The translations under genes and the position numbers were made by a program. Source: JAEVLT01 sp044598425 (lineage in GTDB: Bacteria > Bacillota > Bacilli > Bacillales > Cytobacillaceae). From it: a DNA stretch of 64,000 nt. The DNA lies in assembly GCA_044598425.1 (NCBI GenBank), contig CP172536.1:3100001-3164000 (forward strand), in the 5' to 3' direction. Every line of letters starts with the position of its first letter. Positions within the stretch are counted from its first letter, which is position 1. Below the pieces are notes generated by a model. That model saw nothing but the letters and a program-made list of their open reading frames with translations, had not been told where the DNA came from and made no database searches. Positions 1 to 8,709 of this stretch are shown here, piece by piece.

Positions 1-847
1 CGCCATGAGGGATATCATATACAGCAGATACCGCGTGTTCAAGGTTATGGGTTGCCCAGTCTCCATGATAACCCATGGAAAGCATACCGTTCAAAGCCAT
101 TGTGCCATTGTAAAGAATTGTGGAACGGTATTCATAATTCTCCAAATCATTGAGAAGTTTTGGCGCTGTTTCGATTACGGTCTGCAGCAGTGATTCAACC
201 ATGCGATCTTGTAAAAGCGTGTTCTCTTCCTGATGAAAATAATGTTCAAACGCATGAGACATCATATCAACCATTCCATAAATGGTTTGATCCTTTGGAA
301 CTGTGTATGTATTTACTGGATCTAAGATAGAGAATTTCGGATAAGTTACCTGACTGCTCCATCCATATTTTTCCTTTGTTTCCCAATTTGTAATAACAGA
401 CCCGGCATTCATTTCAGAACCGGTTGCCGCAAGTGTCAATACTGTTCCAAATGGTAGAGCATCTGTTGCAGCTGCCTTTTTCGTTACAATATCCCAAGCA
501 TCGCCATCATATTTTGAACCTGCCGCCACAAGTTTCGTACAGTCAATCACACTGCCGCCGCCAACGGCTAAAATAAAGTTGATCCCTTCGTTTTTACAAA
601 TCTCAATCCCTTTCTTTGCTGTCGTTAAGCGAGGATTGGGTTCAACTCCTGGTAGTTCAAAAACTTGCGCATCAATTTCATTCAAATAGGCTAAAACCTT
701 GTCATACAGGCCGCTTCGTTTAATGCTGCCGCCACCATAGACAAGCAAGATTTTTTTTCCGTATTGCGGAATTTCAGTTTTTAATTGTTCGAGCTGATCT
801 TTCCCAAAAATTAATTTTGTCGGATTCCAGAAAGTAAAGTTTTGCAT
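1..847 (-). CDS. Iron-containing alcohol dehydrogenase (YugJ/BdhA type), 3' end outside window
   Basis: Translates from ATG at 847 as MQNFTFWNPTKLIFGK and stays open to the window edge (about 282 residues seen of an expected ~390). It shows the family's GGGSIKRSG motif, the nucleotide-binding GGGSVIDCTK, and ATGSEMN before the metal site, including SHAFEHYF, whose histidines bind Fe2+. The likely reaction is NAD(P)H-dependent reduction of short-chain aldehydes such as butyraldehyde in the cytoplasm. A strong AAAAGGAGG lies 8 bases upstream of the ATG. B. subtilis has such genes (yugJ/yugK) beside yugI, in keeping with the yug genes that follow. Substrate is not determinable from sequence. Confidence 0.9.
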   Translation of the reverse strand, partial: MQNFTFWNPTKLIFGKDQLEQLKTEIPQYGKKILLVYGGGSIKRSGLYDKVLAYLNEIDAQVFELPGVEPNPRLTTAKKGIEICKNEGINFILAVGGGSVIDCTKLVAAGSKYDGDAWDIVTKKAAATDALPFGTVLTLAATGSEMNAGSVITNWETKEKYGWSSQVTYPKFSILDPVNTYTVPKDQTIYGMVDMMSHAFEHYFHQEENTLLQDRMVESLLQTVIETAPKLLNDLENYEYRSTILYNGTMALNGMLSMGYHGDWATHNLEHAVSAVYDIPHG

Positions 848-1009
848 TACAACAGCCTCCTTTTCATTTCTTATTATTATGGATTTTCGTTCTGATTGCA
901 AAGATTGCGATTTATTTTTCCCAGCAAATGAATTTCTAAACATAAATGCATATTCTAAAAAAGTTGGATCATCCTAAATACGAACCCATTTAAAGAAGGA
1001 GGCAACAGC

Positions 1010-1243
1010 ATGAGTGGCATTCAACGTACTGCTTTGGTTCTTACCATTATCGGTGCGATCAACTGGGGTCTAATCGGATTTTTCCAATTTGATCTTGTCG
1101 CTGCAATCTTCGGCGGGTCAATTTCAGCACTTTCAAGAATTATTTACGGTTTAGTTGGAATTGCCGGTCTCGTAAACTTAGGGCTTCTTTTTAAACCAAA
1201 TGAAGAACTGGAGCGGGATCCTGAAGTTCGGCCGACAAAATAA
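1010..1243 (+). CDS. DUF378 family small membrane protein
   Basis: A 77-residue protein with two hydrophobic segments (about residues 8-28 and 44-62), the glycine-rich INWGLIGFFQFDLVAAIFGG characteristic of DUF378, and a short charged C-terminus. Function of the family is unknown; it is likely an integral membrane protein. A good AGAAGGAGG precedes the ATG. It is transcribed alone between two minus-strand genes, and its stop codon abuts a dispersed intergenic repeat. Confidence 0.8.
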   Translation: MSGIQRTALVLTIIGAINWGLIGFFQFDLVAAIFGGSISALSRIIYGLVGIAGLVNLGLLFKPNEELERDPEVRPTK

Positions 1244-1432
1244 GAAAAGCGCAAGCGCCCTTGGTTATCGACGTAAGGAGGTGGACTGAGCCGAGTGAGA
1301 TAAAGGAGAGTCGAAAGACGGTAGTCTTTCGTTCTCGACTTATCGTAGACGAGGCGAGGGAAGCGACGTAGTCGATAGGGCGCTGGAGCTAGACAGTTAT
1401 CGAAGTTAAGATATAAATTCTGATAATATAAA
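1244..1432. repeat. Dispersed intergenic repeat, family 1, full-length copy
   Basis: Begins GAAAAGCGCAAGCGCC directly after the DUF378 stop codon and ends in the tail TATAAATTCTGATAATATA. About 187 bp are nearly identical to 63543-63729 (three differences seen). The outer arms AGCGCCC..TATCGAC and GTCGATAGGGCGCT are complementary and can form a long hairpin; an inner hairpin surrounds CGAAAGACGGTAGTCTTTCG. It contains AAGGAGGTGG but no convincing ORF. Other copies or parts lie at about 14979, 16237, 25518, 31655 and 63543. Confidence 0.85.
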
Positions 1433-1437
1433 AAAAA

Positions 1438-1477
1438 ACAAAAATCCTTGCATTGATCGTGAATGCAAGGATTTTTT
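1438..1477 (-). terminator. Rho-independent terminator of rocD
   Basis: On the minus strand AATCCTTGCAT...ATGCAAGGATT forms a stem followed by TTTTTGTTTT, 11 bases after the rocD stop codon. Confidence 0.9.
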
Positions 1478-1487
1478 GAATAAAAAA

Positions 1488-2693
1488 TTAGTTTTTCCCT
1501 AAAACTTGTTGAATTCGCTCGATTGCCCAGTCCAATTCCTCTTTTTGAATGACGAGCGGCGGAGCAAAACGGATTACGGTCTCATGCGTTTCTTTGCATA
1601 AAATCCCTTGCTCCTTTAATTTTTCGCAATATGGGCGAGCTTGTTCCGACAACTCAACCCCGATAAATAACCCGCGGCCGCGAACCTCTTTAATGACCGG
1701 ATTAGCCACTTTCTTCAATTGGGAGAGAAAATACTCCCCGAGCTCCAATGAGCGTTCTGCCAGTTTTTCTTCCACCAGCACATCCAGAGCGGCAATCGAA
1801 ACGGCGCATGCCATCGGATTACCTCCAAACGTGGATCCATGCGAACCAGGATTAAAAACACCTAAAATAACTTTATCTGCAACAACGCAGGAGATTGGGA
1901 AAACTCCTCCGCCAAGCGCTTTTCCAAGAATATACATATCTGGTTCAATCTCATCCCAATCGCAGGCAAACATCTTACCAGATCGGCCCAGGCCGGCTTG
2001 AATTTCATCAGCGATGAGCAATACGTTCGTTTTTTTGCACAAATCAAATGCCTGTTTCATAAATCCCTCTGGCGGAATGATGATTCCTGCTTCTCCTTGT
2101 ATCGGTTCAACAAGGAAAGCAGCTGTATTTTTTGTAATCGCTTTCTCCAATTCTTCTAAATCACCATAGGGAATCAATTTAATGCCGGGCAGCATTGGAC
2201 CAAAGCCTCGCTTGTATTCAGGATCGGAAGAAAGAGCAACAGCCGTCATTGTCCGGCCATGAAAATTTCCGACACAAGCAATAATTTCTGCCTGACCGTC
2301 TTCCACCCCTTTCACGTCGTATGCCCAGCGCCTCGCCGCTTTTACAGCTGTTTCAACGGCCTCCGCACCCGTATTCATCGGCAGAACCATTTCTTTCTTT
2401 GTCAAGCGGCAAACTTTCTCATACCAGGAACCAAGCTTGTCATTGTGAAATGCTCTTGACGTTAAGGTAACACGGTCCGCCTGTTCTTTCAGCGCCTGAA
2501 TAATTTTCGGATGGCGATGACCCTGGTTTACTGCGGAATACGCGCTAAGCATATCCATATATTTATTGCCTTCCGGATCCTCCACCCAAACTCCTTCGGC
2601 GCGGGAAATAACAATCGGCAGCGGATGATAATTATGTGCTCCATATTTTTCCGTTTGTTCAATCAGCTTTCGCGAGCTCGTTCCTGCGATCAT
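1488..2693 (-). CDS. rocD: Ornithine aminotransferase (ornithine-oxo-acid transaminase)
   Basis: A 401-residue class-III PLP aminotransferase. It converts L-ornithine and 2-oxoglutarate to glutamate-5-semialdehyde and glutamate in arginine/ornithine breakdown. The N-terminal YGAHNYHPLPIVIS and DMLSAYSAVNQGHRHPKI are diagnostic of RocD. MNTGAEAVETAVKAARRW holds the phosphate-binding turn, LLIADEIQAGLGRSG the PLP-binding Asp, and YILGKALGGGVFPIS the Schiff-base Lys. Length matches the family. The ATG has GGAGGTGG 6 bases upstream. It stands alone here, unlike the rocDEF operon of B. subtilis; no SigL-type promoter was recognised. Confidence 0.96.
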   Translation of the reverse strand: MIAGTSSRKLIEQTEKYGAHNYHPLPIVISRAEGVWVEDPEGNKYMDMLSAYSAVNQGHRHPKIIQALKEQADRVTLTSRAFHNDKLGSWYEKVCRLTKKEMVLPMNTGAEAVETAVKAARRWAYDVKGVEDGQAEIIACVGNFHGRTMTAVALSSDPEYKRGFGPMLPGIKLIPYGDLEELEKAITKNTAAFLVEPIQGEAGIIIPPEGFMKQAFDLCKKTNVLLIADEIQAGLGRSGKMFACDWDEIEPDMYILGKALGGGVFPISCVVADKVILGVFNPGSHGSTFGGNPMACAVSIAALDVLVEEKLAERSLELGEYFLSQLKKVANPVIKEVRGRGLFIGVELSEQARPYCEKLKEQGILCKETHETVIRFAPPLVIQKEELDWAIERIQQVLGKN

Positions 2694-2799
2694 TTCAATT
2701 CCACCTCCATGCTTTATTTCAGGCTAATTCTATTGTACTTGAGAGATCCTAAAGTTTGAATCAATCCGTAAAATTTTTTATATGGTGCCTAGCAGAGCT

Positions 2800-2842
2800 A
2801 AAAAAAAACCGGCTTTCACCATTAAGCAGTGAAAGACCGGAT
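2800..2842 (-). terminator. Terminator of yugI
   Basis: Minus strand CCGGTCTTTCAC..GTGAAAGCCGG followed by a run of T's, just past the yugI stop. Confidence 0.9.
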
Positions 2843-2855
2843 CATTTTCCGATCA

Positions 2856-3257
2856 TTATTTTTTTATTAAATCTTCAAGCTGGGATTGATCAATCCACTC
2901 TTGGAGCTTTTCCTTCAACGTATTAAAGCCCTGCTGCTCTTCTGCCTCTGGTAAAATTGCTGCAGTTTGCCGTTTCCGTGCCTTTTTTGGCTTTACAGCT
3001 GCTTGAGGTGGGGCGTCTTCAGTTGCACGAATCGATAAGCCGATTTTTCCAGCTCCTTCATCGATGGATAGCACTTTTACTTTTACTTCATCGCCGACTT
3101 TTAAATGATCATTTATATCTCTTACATAACCGTGGGTAATTTCAGAAATATGCACTAGCCCTTGCGTTTTTTCATCAAGGGCAACAAATGCTCCGTACGG
3201 TTGAATCCCTGTTACTTTTCCTGTTAATATATTGCCAACTTCCATTTTTTCTGTCAT
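2856..3257 (-). CDS. yugI: S1-domain RNA-binding protein, general stress protein 13 type (YugI/CvfD)
   Basis: A 133-residue protein with one S1 OB-fold domain (about residues 6-75: VGNILTGKVTGIQPYGAFVA, GLVHISEI, VKVLSID). A Lys/Arg-rich linker (PKKARKRQ) and an acidic helical tail with W and LEDLIKK follow. The family binds RNA and associates with ribosomes. The frame stays open 12 codons further upstream, but the start at 3257 (MTEKMEVGN) is preferred: GGAGTG lies 8 bases before it and homologues begin there. B. subtilis yugI also sits near yugJ and the patB region. Confidence 0.9.
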   Translation of the reverse strand: MTEKMEVGNILTGKVTGIQPYGAFVALDEKTQGLVHISEITHGYVRDINDHLKVGDEVKVKVLSIDEGAGKIGLSIRATEDAPPQAAVKPKKARKRQTAAILPEAEEQQGFNTLKEKLQEWIDQSQLEDLIKK

Positions 3258-3497
3258 GAAAACACTCCTACATAAGTTATTTTTCTTTCCCATTTATATG
3301 CAATATAAAATTATAACACATCGAATATTTTTAATCAAAAATAAACTTTACACTCTGCTAAAAATGGTTGTATACCCATGCAATTAACAGAATGTTCAAA
3401 ATACAATTCTCAAAAATGTGGACACCAATGCTACAATTAAGTTGGGAATATGTTAGAAAATGGCTAGCAGTATGATTTCTAATAAGAAAGGAGAGAA

Positions 3498-3872
3498 ATG
3501 AAGAAGATGAATTCGATCGGTGAAAATATTAAAAATTGCCGGGAAAGTCGAAACATGTCACAACTAGAATTGGCCAAAAAAATCAGAGTTGGTACAGATA
3601 CGATTAAACGGTATGAATCCGGCCAGCAAACCCCTAATACTCAAACCATTTTAAAAATATCGACTGTTCTCGATATCGCTTCCTCTGAACTGCTCGAAAA
3701 AGCATACAAAACAACCCCTTCTGGAATTGATTATGAAATTGAAAGTCTTGTAAAAGAAATCGGTACGAAAAAGACGAAACTGATCCTTCGAAAAGCAAAA
3801 GAGTTCAGTGACGAAGATTTTCTTCGGGCGATGGAATTGCTGTATGAAGCGAAATATCATTACTATGAATAA
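3498..3872 (+). CDS. XRE-family helix-turn-helix regulator
   Basis: A 124-residue protein with an HTH_3 domain at residues 6-65: IGENIKNCRESRNMSQLELA, then VGTDTIKRYESGQQTPN as recognition helix and turn. The second half is a charged helical region (EIGTKKTKLILRKAKEFSDE) of unknown role, probably oligomerisation. An AAGGAG lies only 4 bases from the first ATG; the second ATG, three codons on, is 13 bases away, so the start is uncertain. It occupies the place where B. subtilis has alaT/alaR/yugF. Target genes are unknown; there is no phage context nearby. Confidence 0.85.
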   Translation: MKKMNSIGENIKNCRESRNMSQLELAKKIRVGTDTIKRYESGQQTPNTQTILKISTVLDIASSELLEKAYKTTPSGIDYEIESLVKEIGTKKTKLILRKAKEFSDEDFLRAMELLYEAKYHYYE

Positions 3873-4032
3873 GCCTTTGCATAGTTAAAGCCAAAAGGAA
3901 AGTGCGCTTATTCTAATAATACAGCGTATACAGATGTTTTTTGCAAAATAATTTTTATGAAATGTATATTTAGCGAAAAAAATGGGAAAGATTTATTTAT
4001 AAGGCTTTCTAGTATTCCCCCCCTTTTTTTGA

Positions 4033-4062
4033 AGTGGACAACCACGATGGTATGTCCCTTTT
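4033..4062 (+). terminator. Hairpin with T-run, likely terminator on + strand
   Basis: GGACAACC..GGTATGTCC stem followed by TTTTTTT, 160 bases downstream of the XRE gene and ahead of the convergent yugE. An AT-rich gap without a credible ORF separates it from the XRE gene. Confidence 0.6.
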
Positions 4063-4077
4063 TTTTATTGCTCCAGC

Positions 4078-4335
4078 TTAGAACGGGCATGAGCCGCTTG
4101 ATTTTATGATAAGCAATTCATCAGACACTTTCAAACAGTCCTCCAAAGGTATAACCTCTTCAAACGAAAACTCATAAATTTGTTGGATTCGCTTTGCCAG
4201 CTGTTCTCGATCATCTATTTCATGTACTGCTTGGATAACATCAGCAATTTCCGTATCATAGCTTTCATCCTTTAATCGATAAGGATTCCATTGCAGCAGT
4301 ACATCGGTTAATTGCAGATTGATTTGTGCGTCCAC
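4078..4335 (-). CDS. yugE: DUF1871 family protein YugE
   Basis: An 85-residue protein, MDAQINLQLTDVLLQWNPYR, with the family's ADVIQAVHEIDDREQLAKRI. It is a small helical cytoplasmic protein of unknown function. I place the start at GTG 4335, eight bases after AAAAGG; the frame also has ATG at 4341 but that lies two bases from the Shine-Dalgarno. It is divergent from patB, the same neighbour as in B. subtilis. Confidence 0.8.
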   Translation of the reverse strand: MDAQINLQLTDVLLQWNPYRLKDESYDTEIADVIQAVHEIDDREQLAKRIQQIYEFSFEEVIPLEDCLKVSDELLIIKSSGSCPF

Positions 4336-4426
4336 TCTCATCACCTTTTTTGTTTATGTTTTGCTGTGTTTATTTTATCATAAAATAGAAAACAGCCGAT
4401 AATCTTTAACAAGGAGGGTGTATACA

Positions 4427-5590
4427 TTGACAATATTTGATGAGAAAGTAGATCGAATGCAAACCGCTTCTTTTAAGTGGGAAAGGACAGAAAATATATT
4501 CGGGGCAAAAGATCTGCTGCCAATGTGGGTAGCCGACATGGATTTCCGCCCGCCGCAAGCTGTAATCGATGCGCTAAAGAAACGGGTTGAACATGGAATA
4601 TTCGGCTATACCTTTATTCCGGAGTCGACGAACAAGGCAATCCAATACTGGCTAAACAAGCGCCATAATTGGAAAATAGAATCAGAAACGATTTTATATG
4701 CAAACAGTGTAGTAGAATCGATCAGCGTCGCCATCCAAACATACACAAAGCCCGGTGACAAAGTGTTGCTGCAATCACCTGTCTATACGCCCTTTTTTGA
4801 AATGATTGAAAAAAACGGGCGGGTTGTGGCCAATTCACCGCTAAAATTAAACGGCGCACGGTACGACATCGATTTTGAAACCTTTGAACAAGAGTTAAAG
4901 AATGGCTGTAAACTATTCTTATTATGCAATCCACACAATCCAGGAGGTCGCGTGTGGAGCCGCGAAGAACTATTAAAAATCGGGGAACTCTGCCTGAAAT
5001 ATGATTGTCTGATCGTCGCCGACGAAATTCATTCAGACCTTGTCTATCAATCACATAAGCATTACCCGATGGCCTCATTAAGTAATGAGCTTGCTGAAAT
5101 AACCATTACCTGCATCTCGCCAAGTAAAACGTTTAATCTTGCAGGGCTTCAAGCCTCCGCAATTGTGATTCATTCAAAAGAAATGCGGGAACAATTTTTC
5201 AATACACAAAGGCGTCATGGATTTTTTTCATTAAATACTTTTGGAATCCTTGCGATGGAGGCTGCTTATCAGAATGGTGAAATGTGGCTGGAAGAATTGA
5301 TGGATTATCTAGAGGGAAATAAACAATTCGCAATAAGCTATTTGGCAGAAAACCTGCCGCAGCTTACTTACATGGAACCGGATGCTACCTATTTGCTTTG
5401 GATTGACTGCCGCAAATTGGCCTTATCGGATAAAGAAATCAAAAAGCTTCTTATTGAAAAGGGAAAGCTGGCGCTTGAGCCTGGACAAAAATATGGTTTA
5501 GGCGGTGAAGGCTTTGTTCGGTTGAACTTTGCCTGTCCTAGAGAAATGCTGGCAGACGCTCTCGAGCGATTGAAAAAAGCATTCGCATAA
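4427..5590 (+). CDS. patB: Cystathionine beta-lyase / PLP C-S lyase PatB (MalY type)
   Basis: A fold-type I PLP enzyme of 387 residues, the same length as B. subtilis PatB. It cleaves C-S bonds of cystathionine and related thioethers to pyruvate, ammonia and a thiol, so it acts in methionine supply. LPMWVADMDFRPP is the family opening, LLCNPHNPGGR and VADEIHSDLV hold the PLP-contacting Asn and Asp, and SPSKTFNLAGLQ carries the Schiff-base lysine (K234). The TTG at 4427 is chosen because AAGGAGG ends 9 bases before it; an in-frame GTG at 4418 is immediately next to that site. Confidence 0.92.
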   Translation: MTIFDEKVDRMQTASFKWERTENIFGAKDLLPMWVADMDFRPPQAVIDALKKRVEHGIFGYTFIPESTNKAIQYWLNKRHNWKIESETILYANSVVESISVAIQTYTKPGDKVLLQSPVYTPFFEMIEKNGRVVANSPLKLNGARYDIDFETFEQELKNGCKLFLLCNPHNPGGRVWSREELLKIGELCLKYDCLIVADEIHSDLVYQSHKHYPMASLSNELAEITITCISPSKTFNLAGLQASAIVIHSKEMREQFFNTQRRHGFFSLNTFGILAMEAAYQNGEMWLEELMDYLEGNKQFAISYLAENLPQLTYMEPDATYLLWIDCRKLALSDKEIKKLLIEKGKLALEPGQKYGLGGEGFVRLNFACPREMLADALERLKKAFA

Positions 5591-5598
5591 GGAGTATA

Positions 5599-5630
5599 CA
5601 AGGACGGACATATTTGCCCGTCCTTATTTA
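5599..5630 (+). terminator. Terminator of patB
   Basis: AAGGACGG..CCGTCCTT stem directly behind patB, followed by ATTTATT; the weak T-run lowers certainty. Confidence 0.7.
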
Positions 5631-5704
5631 TTGAAAAAATTAATGCAGAACATATCCTGCTAACACGGATTGCAATTCATTAATAGAAATACTCCGAAAA
5701 GATG

Positions 5705-5782
5705 CATATTTCGGGCTTTATGAACCCTTTATTACGACCGTTGTTGGCTTTTCACACCGTTTCCGGGCTTTATGAACCCCTT
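5705..5782. repeat. Pair of direct repeats TTTC(C)GGGCTTTATGAACCC
   Basis: TTTCGGGCTTTATGAACCC at about 5709 recurs as TTTCCGGGCTTTATGAACCCC at about 5759, a spacing near 51 bases, in the gap between convergent patB and gndA. Neither copy is coding. No further copy was noticed elsewhere in the window. Confidence 0.7.
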
Positions 5783-5811
5783 CAATTTCATAAAGGACGT
5801 ACCAAGTTCTA

Positions 5812-7224
5812 TTATTTATTCAACCAGTCTGTATGGAAGGTTCCTTCGCGGTCAATCCTTTGGTACGTATGTGCTCCAAAGTAATCGCGCTGTGCTTGCA
5901 AAAGGTTCGCCGGAAGAACTGCAGTGCGGTAGCTGTCATAATAAGCAAGGGCACTTGCTAAGCCTGGTACTGGAATACCAGCTTGAATCGCAACGGACAC
6001 GACTTCCCTTGCTGCTTCCTGATAATTTTCAACAACCGATTTAAAATATTCATCCAGCAACAGATTATCCAATTCGGGATTGCGATCATATGCATCTTTA
6101 ATGTTTTGCAGGAAGCCTGCGCGAATGATACAGCCACCGCGGAAAATCATGGCAATTTCGCCAGGCTTTAGATCCCAGCCGTATTCTTCAGATGCTACTT
6201 TAAATTGCGCAAAGCCCTGTGCATATGAACAAATTTTGCTCAAATACAAAGTTTTACGAATTAATTCGATAAACGCTTCCTTATTTCCAGTGAATTCCTT
6301 TTTCGCAGGTCCAGATAAAATCTTGCTTGCCCGTACACGTTCTTCCTTCATTGCAGACAGAAAACGAGAGAAAACAGACTCTGTGATAATCGACAGCGGT
6401 ACACCTAAATCAAGCGCACTTTGGCTTGTCCACTTTCCTGTTCCCTTTTGACCGGCAGTGTCTAATATCACATCAACAAGCGGCTTTCCTGTTTCTGAAT
6501 CTTTTTTTGTAAAAATATCAGCAGTAATTTCGATCAAGTAGCTGTCAAGTTCACCTTTGTTCCACTCACTAAACACTTCATGAAGCTCATCTGCTGTTAA
6601 TCCAAGATACTCTTCCATAATATGGTAAGCTTCCGTAATTAATTGCATATCACCATATTCGATTCCGTTGTGAACCATTTTCACATAATGGCCGGCACCA
6701 TCGGGTCCAATGTATGTACAGCAAGGATCTCCGTTCACTTTTGCTGAAATGCCAGTTAACAAATGCTCAACCGCTTCGTATGCTTCTTTCTGCCCGCTCG
6801 GCATAATCGCTGGCCCGGTAAGAGCGCCTTCCTCACCGCCAGAAACACCTGCTCCAATAAAGAGGATTCCTTTTTCCGCTAATTCCTGGTTTCGGCGGAT
6901 TGTATCTTTGTAAAAGCTATTGCCGCCGTCAATCAAGATATCCCCTTTGTCCAAATAGGGAACGATTGATTCGATTGCTTTATCTGTAATCGTGCCCGCA
7001 TTGACCATTAATAAAATTTTTCTGGGCGATTCAAGTGATTGAACAAATTCCTCAATATTGGTTGTTCCAAATATTTTTTTCTCTTTGTTATTTTGAAGGA
7101 TCTCCTGCACCTTTTCTGCTGAAAGATCATAGATCGAGACAGGAAAACCTTTGCTTTCAAAGTTAAGGGCGATGCTTCTGCCCATGACTCCAACACCGAC
7201 GACTCCGACTTGTTGTTTTTCCAA
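5812..7224 (-). CDS. gndA: 6-phosphogluconate dehydrogenase, decarboxylating
   Basis: A 470-residue enzyme that oxidises 6-phosphogluconate to ribulose-5-phosphate, CO2 and NADPH in the pentose phosphate pathway. The N-terminal Rossmann motif VGVVGVGVMGRSIALNFESK reads GxGxMG. The substrate signature GPDGAGHYVKMVHNGIEYGD carries the catalytic Lys, and the C-terminal TAVLPANLLQAQRDYFGAHT completes the active site. Length matches B. subtilis GndA (YqjI). It starts at TTG 7224 with GAAGGG about 10 bases upstream; the nearby ATG runs into a stop after two codons. It stands outside the usual yqj context. Confidence 0.96.
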   Translation of the reverse strand: MEKQQVGVVGVGVMGRSIALNFESKGFPVSIYDLSAEKVQEILQNNKEKKIFGTTNIEEFVQSLESPRKILLMVNAGTITDKAIESIVPYLDKGDILIDGGNSFYKDTIRRNQELAEKGILFIGAGVSGGEEGALTGPAIMPSGQKEAYEAVEHLLTGISAKVNGDPCCTYIGPDGAGHYVKMVHNGIEYGDMQLITEAYHIMEEYLGLTADELHEVFSEWNKGELDSYLIEITADIFTKKDSETGKPLVDVILDTAGQKGTGKWTSQSALDLGVPLSIITESVFSRFLSAMKEERVRASKILSGPAKKEFTGNKEAFIELIRKTLYLSKICSYAQGFAQFKVASEEYGWDLKPGEIAMIFRGGCIIRAGFLQNIKDAYDRNPELDNLLLDEYFKSVVENYQEAAREVVSVAIQAGIPVPGLASALAYYDSYRTAVLPANLLQAQRDYFGAHTYQRIDREGTFHTDWLNK

Positions 7225-7365
7225 ACTAACTCATCCCTTCAAAGTGCTATTTTTTTATGCAATACTATTATAAAGCGAAAAAATTTTCATACAAACTTTA
7301 TTATATAGAATATATTTTTTCATACAATGAATGTGCCAATTTTAGTATGAACGAAATGGATAGGT

Positions 7366-8574
7366 TCATTCAATAAGGCAATTTTTCAATGCCAAGCGCA
7401 GCAATTTCTCCCCTGCGAGAGACGCCGTTCCTCCGCCTTGAGCAAACGTTTCATTTCCTCCGCCTTTTCCATTGATCAGCTCAAGCGTTTCGCCAAGAAG
7501 ATTTTTCATATGAACCGAACCCGCCGTGCCTCTGGCAAAAACGACTTGCAACCTGTCATCGTTTTCAGCAGCAAAGAAAACATTTGCTTGGTCATTTACT
7601 GAAACAATCATGCGGGCAAGCTTTTGCAGCTCCTGTATGGAGCGATTTTGAAAAACACGGGCTAGATATACTTCAGATTTTGCAAATGGTTTGCTTTCTG
7701 ATTCCAAGTCCTTTGCTTCATATGCCAGCAGCTGTTCTCGAGCCTGTTCAAGCATTTTTTGGGCTTCTTTATTACTGTCAAGCAGTTTCTGAACTGCAGC
7801 AGGCATGTCCTGTTCTGGAGCGTTTAACAATCTTGTTAACTCAAGGAGAACTTTTTGTTTTTGGTCAAACTGATTGAGCACCCGATTTCCGCAGACAAAC
7901 TGGACGCGGATTTTTTGTTTTTGTCTTTCCCAATTAAGAATTTTAATTGCGCGTACCTCTCCTGTACTCTTTGGATGGGTGCCGCCGCAGCCATTGTAAT
8001 CATAGTTGGGAATGATTACGAGACGGATATTCTCTGTTACTTTCGTTTCTTTTCGCAACGGATACTGTGACAATTCTTCAGCTGTAACCCATTTTGTTTC
8101 AATCGGTCTGTTATCTAATATGATCTGATTAGCCAAATTTTCCGCTTTCATCGCTTCTTCAGCCGTCAAACTTTCCGTATCAATATCAATTGTTAGAACA
8201 TCCTGACCCAAATGAAAGCTGACCGTTTTATATTGAAACAATTGATCAAAAGCAGCGGATAAAATATGCTGGCCCGCGTGCTGCTGCATATGATCAAACC
8301 TTCGCTCCCAATCGACCTCGCCAATTGCTTGTGAGGGTGTATCGGTTAATGTTTTGTCCACATAATGCCTGATTTCTCCATCAACTTCTTCGACATCAAT
8401 TACTTTTTGGCCGTTGATTGTACCGGTGTCATGCGGCTGTCCCCCGCCGGTTGGATAAAAGGCGGTTTGCGTTAAGATCATATAGTCCCTGTCATTCTCA
8501 TCCTTTGCACATTTTACAATCTCCGCTGAAAAAGATTTAAGATAGGCATCTTCGTAATAGAGTTTATTTGCCAC
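7366..8574 (-). CDS. Alanyl-tRNA editing protein, AlaX-L type with DHHA1 domain
   Basis: A 402-residue stand-alone relative of the AlaRS editing half, predicted to hydrolyse Ser-tRNA(Ala) or Gly-tRNA(Ala) in trans. The order is a short barrel with TAFYPTGGGQPHDTG, the zinc-binding HMQQHAGQHIL (HxxxH), a second zinc site NGCGGTHP, a coiled-coil stretch (about 235-285), then a DHHA1 C-terminus with GKGGGNETFAQGGG that contacts the tRNA elbow. All zinc-site residues are present, so it should be active. A GTG start with GGGAAGTG upstream is used. Aminoacylation motifs are absent, so it is not an AlaRS fragment. Confidence 0.9.
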   Translation of the reverse strand: MANKLYYEDAYLKSFSAEIVKCAKDENDRDYMILTQTAFYPTGGGQPHDTGTINGQKVIDVEEVDGEIRHYVDKTLTDTPSQAIGEVDWERRFDHMQQHAGQHILSAAFDQLFQYKTVSFHLGQDVLTIDIDTESLTAEEAMKAENLANQIILDNRPIETKWVTAEELSQYPLRKETKVTENIRLVIIPNYDYNGCGGTHPKSTGEVRAIKILNWERQKQKIRVQFVCGNRVLNQFDQKQKVLLELTRLLNAPEQDMPAAVQKLLDSNKEAQKMLEQAREQLLAYEAKDLESESKPFAKSEVYLARVFQNRSIQELQKLARMIVSVNDQANVFFAAENDDRLQVVFARGTAGSVHMKNLLGETLELINGKGGGNETFAQGGGTASLAGEKLLRLALKNCLIE

Positions 8575-8659
8575 TTTTTACACTTCCCATTTCGGTTTCT
8601 TCCTCTATTTTTGACAAAAACCAATGATAAATCAAGGGATTCCACTTTTGTCGTTAAAA

Positions 8660-8700
8660 AATAAACCACCTATCTTGGAATTAGATAGGTGGGTTTATTA
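8660..8700 (-). terminator. Terminator of the His/Gly-rich protein gene
   Basis: Minus strand CCCACCTATC..GATAGGTGG flanked by AAATAAAC and ATTTATTTTTT. Confidence 0.9.
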
Positions 8701-8709
8701 AAAAATCTG

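Noticed and set aside
1244..1432. Possible CRISPR array or small ORF within the family 1 repeat
   Set aside because: No regularly spaced short repeats with unique spacers exist; the internal AAGGAGGTGG leads only to a GTG-AGA-stop.
3908..4090. 60-codon minus ORF between the XRE gene and yugE
   Set aside because: It crosses a terminator hairpin, lacks a ribosome site and shows no family pattern.
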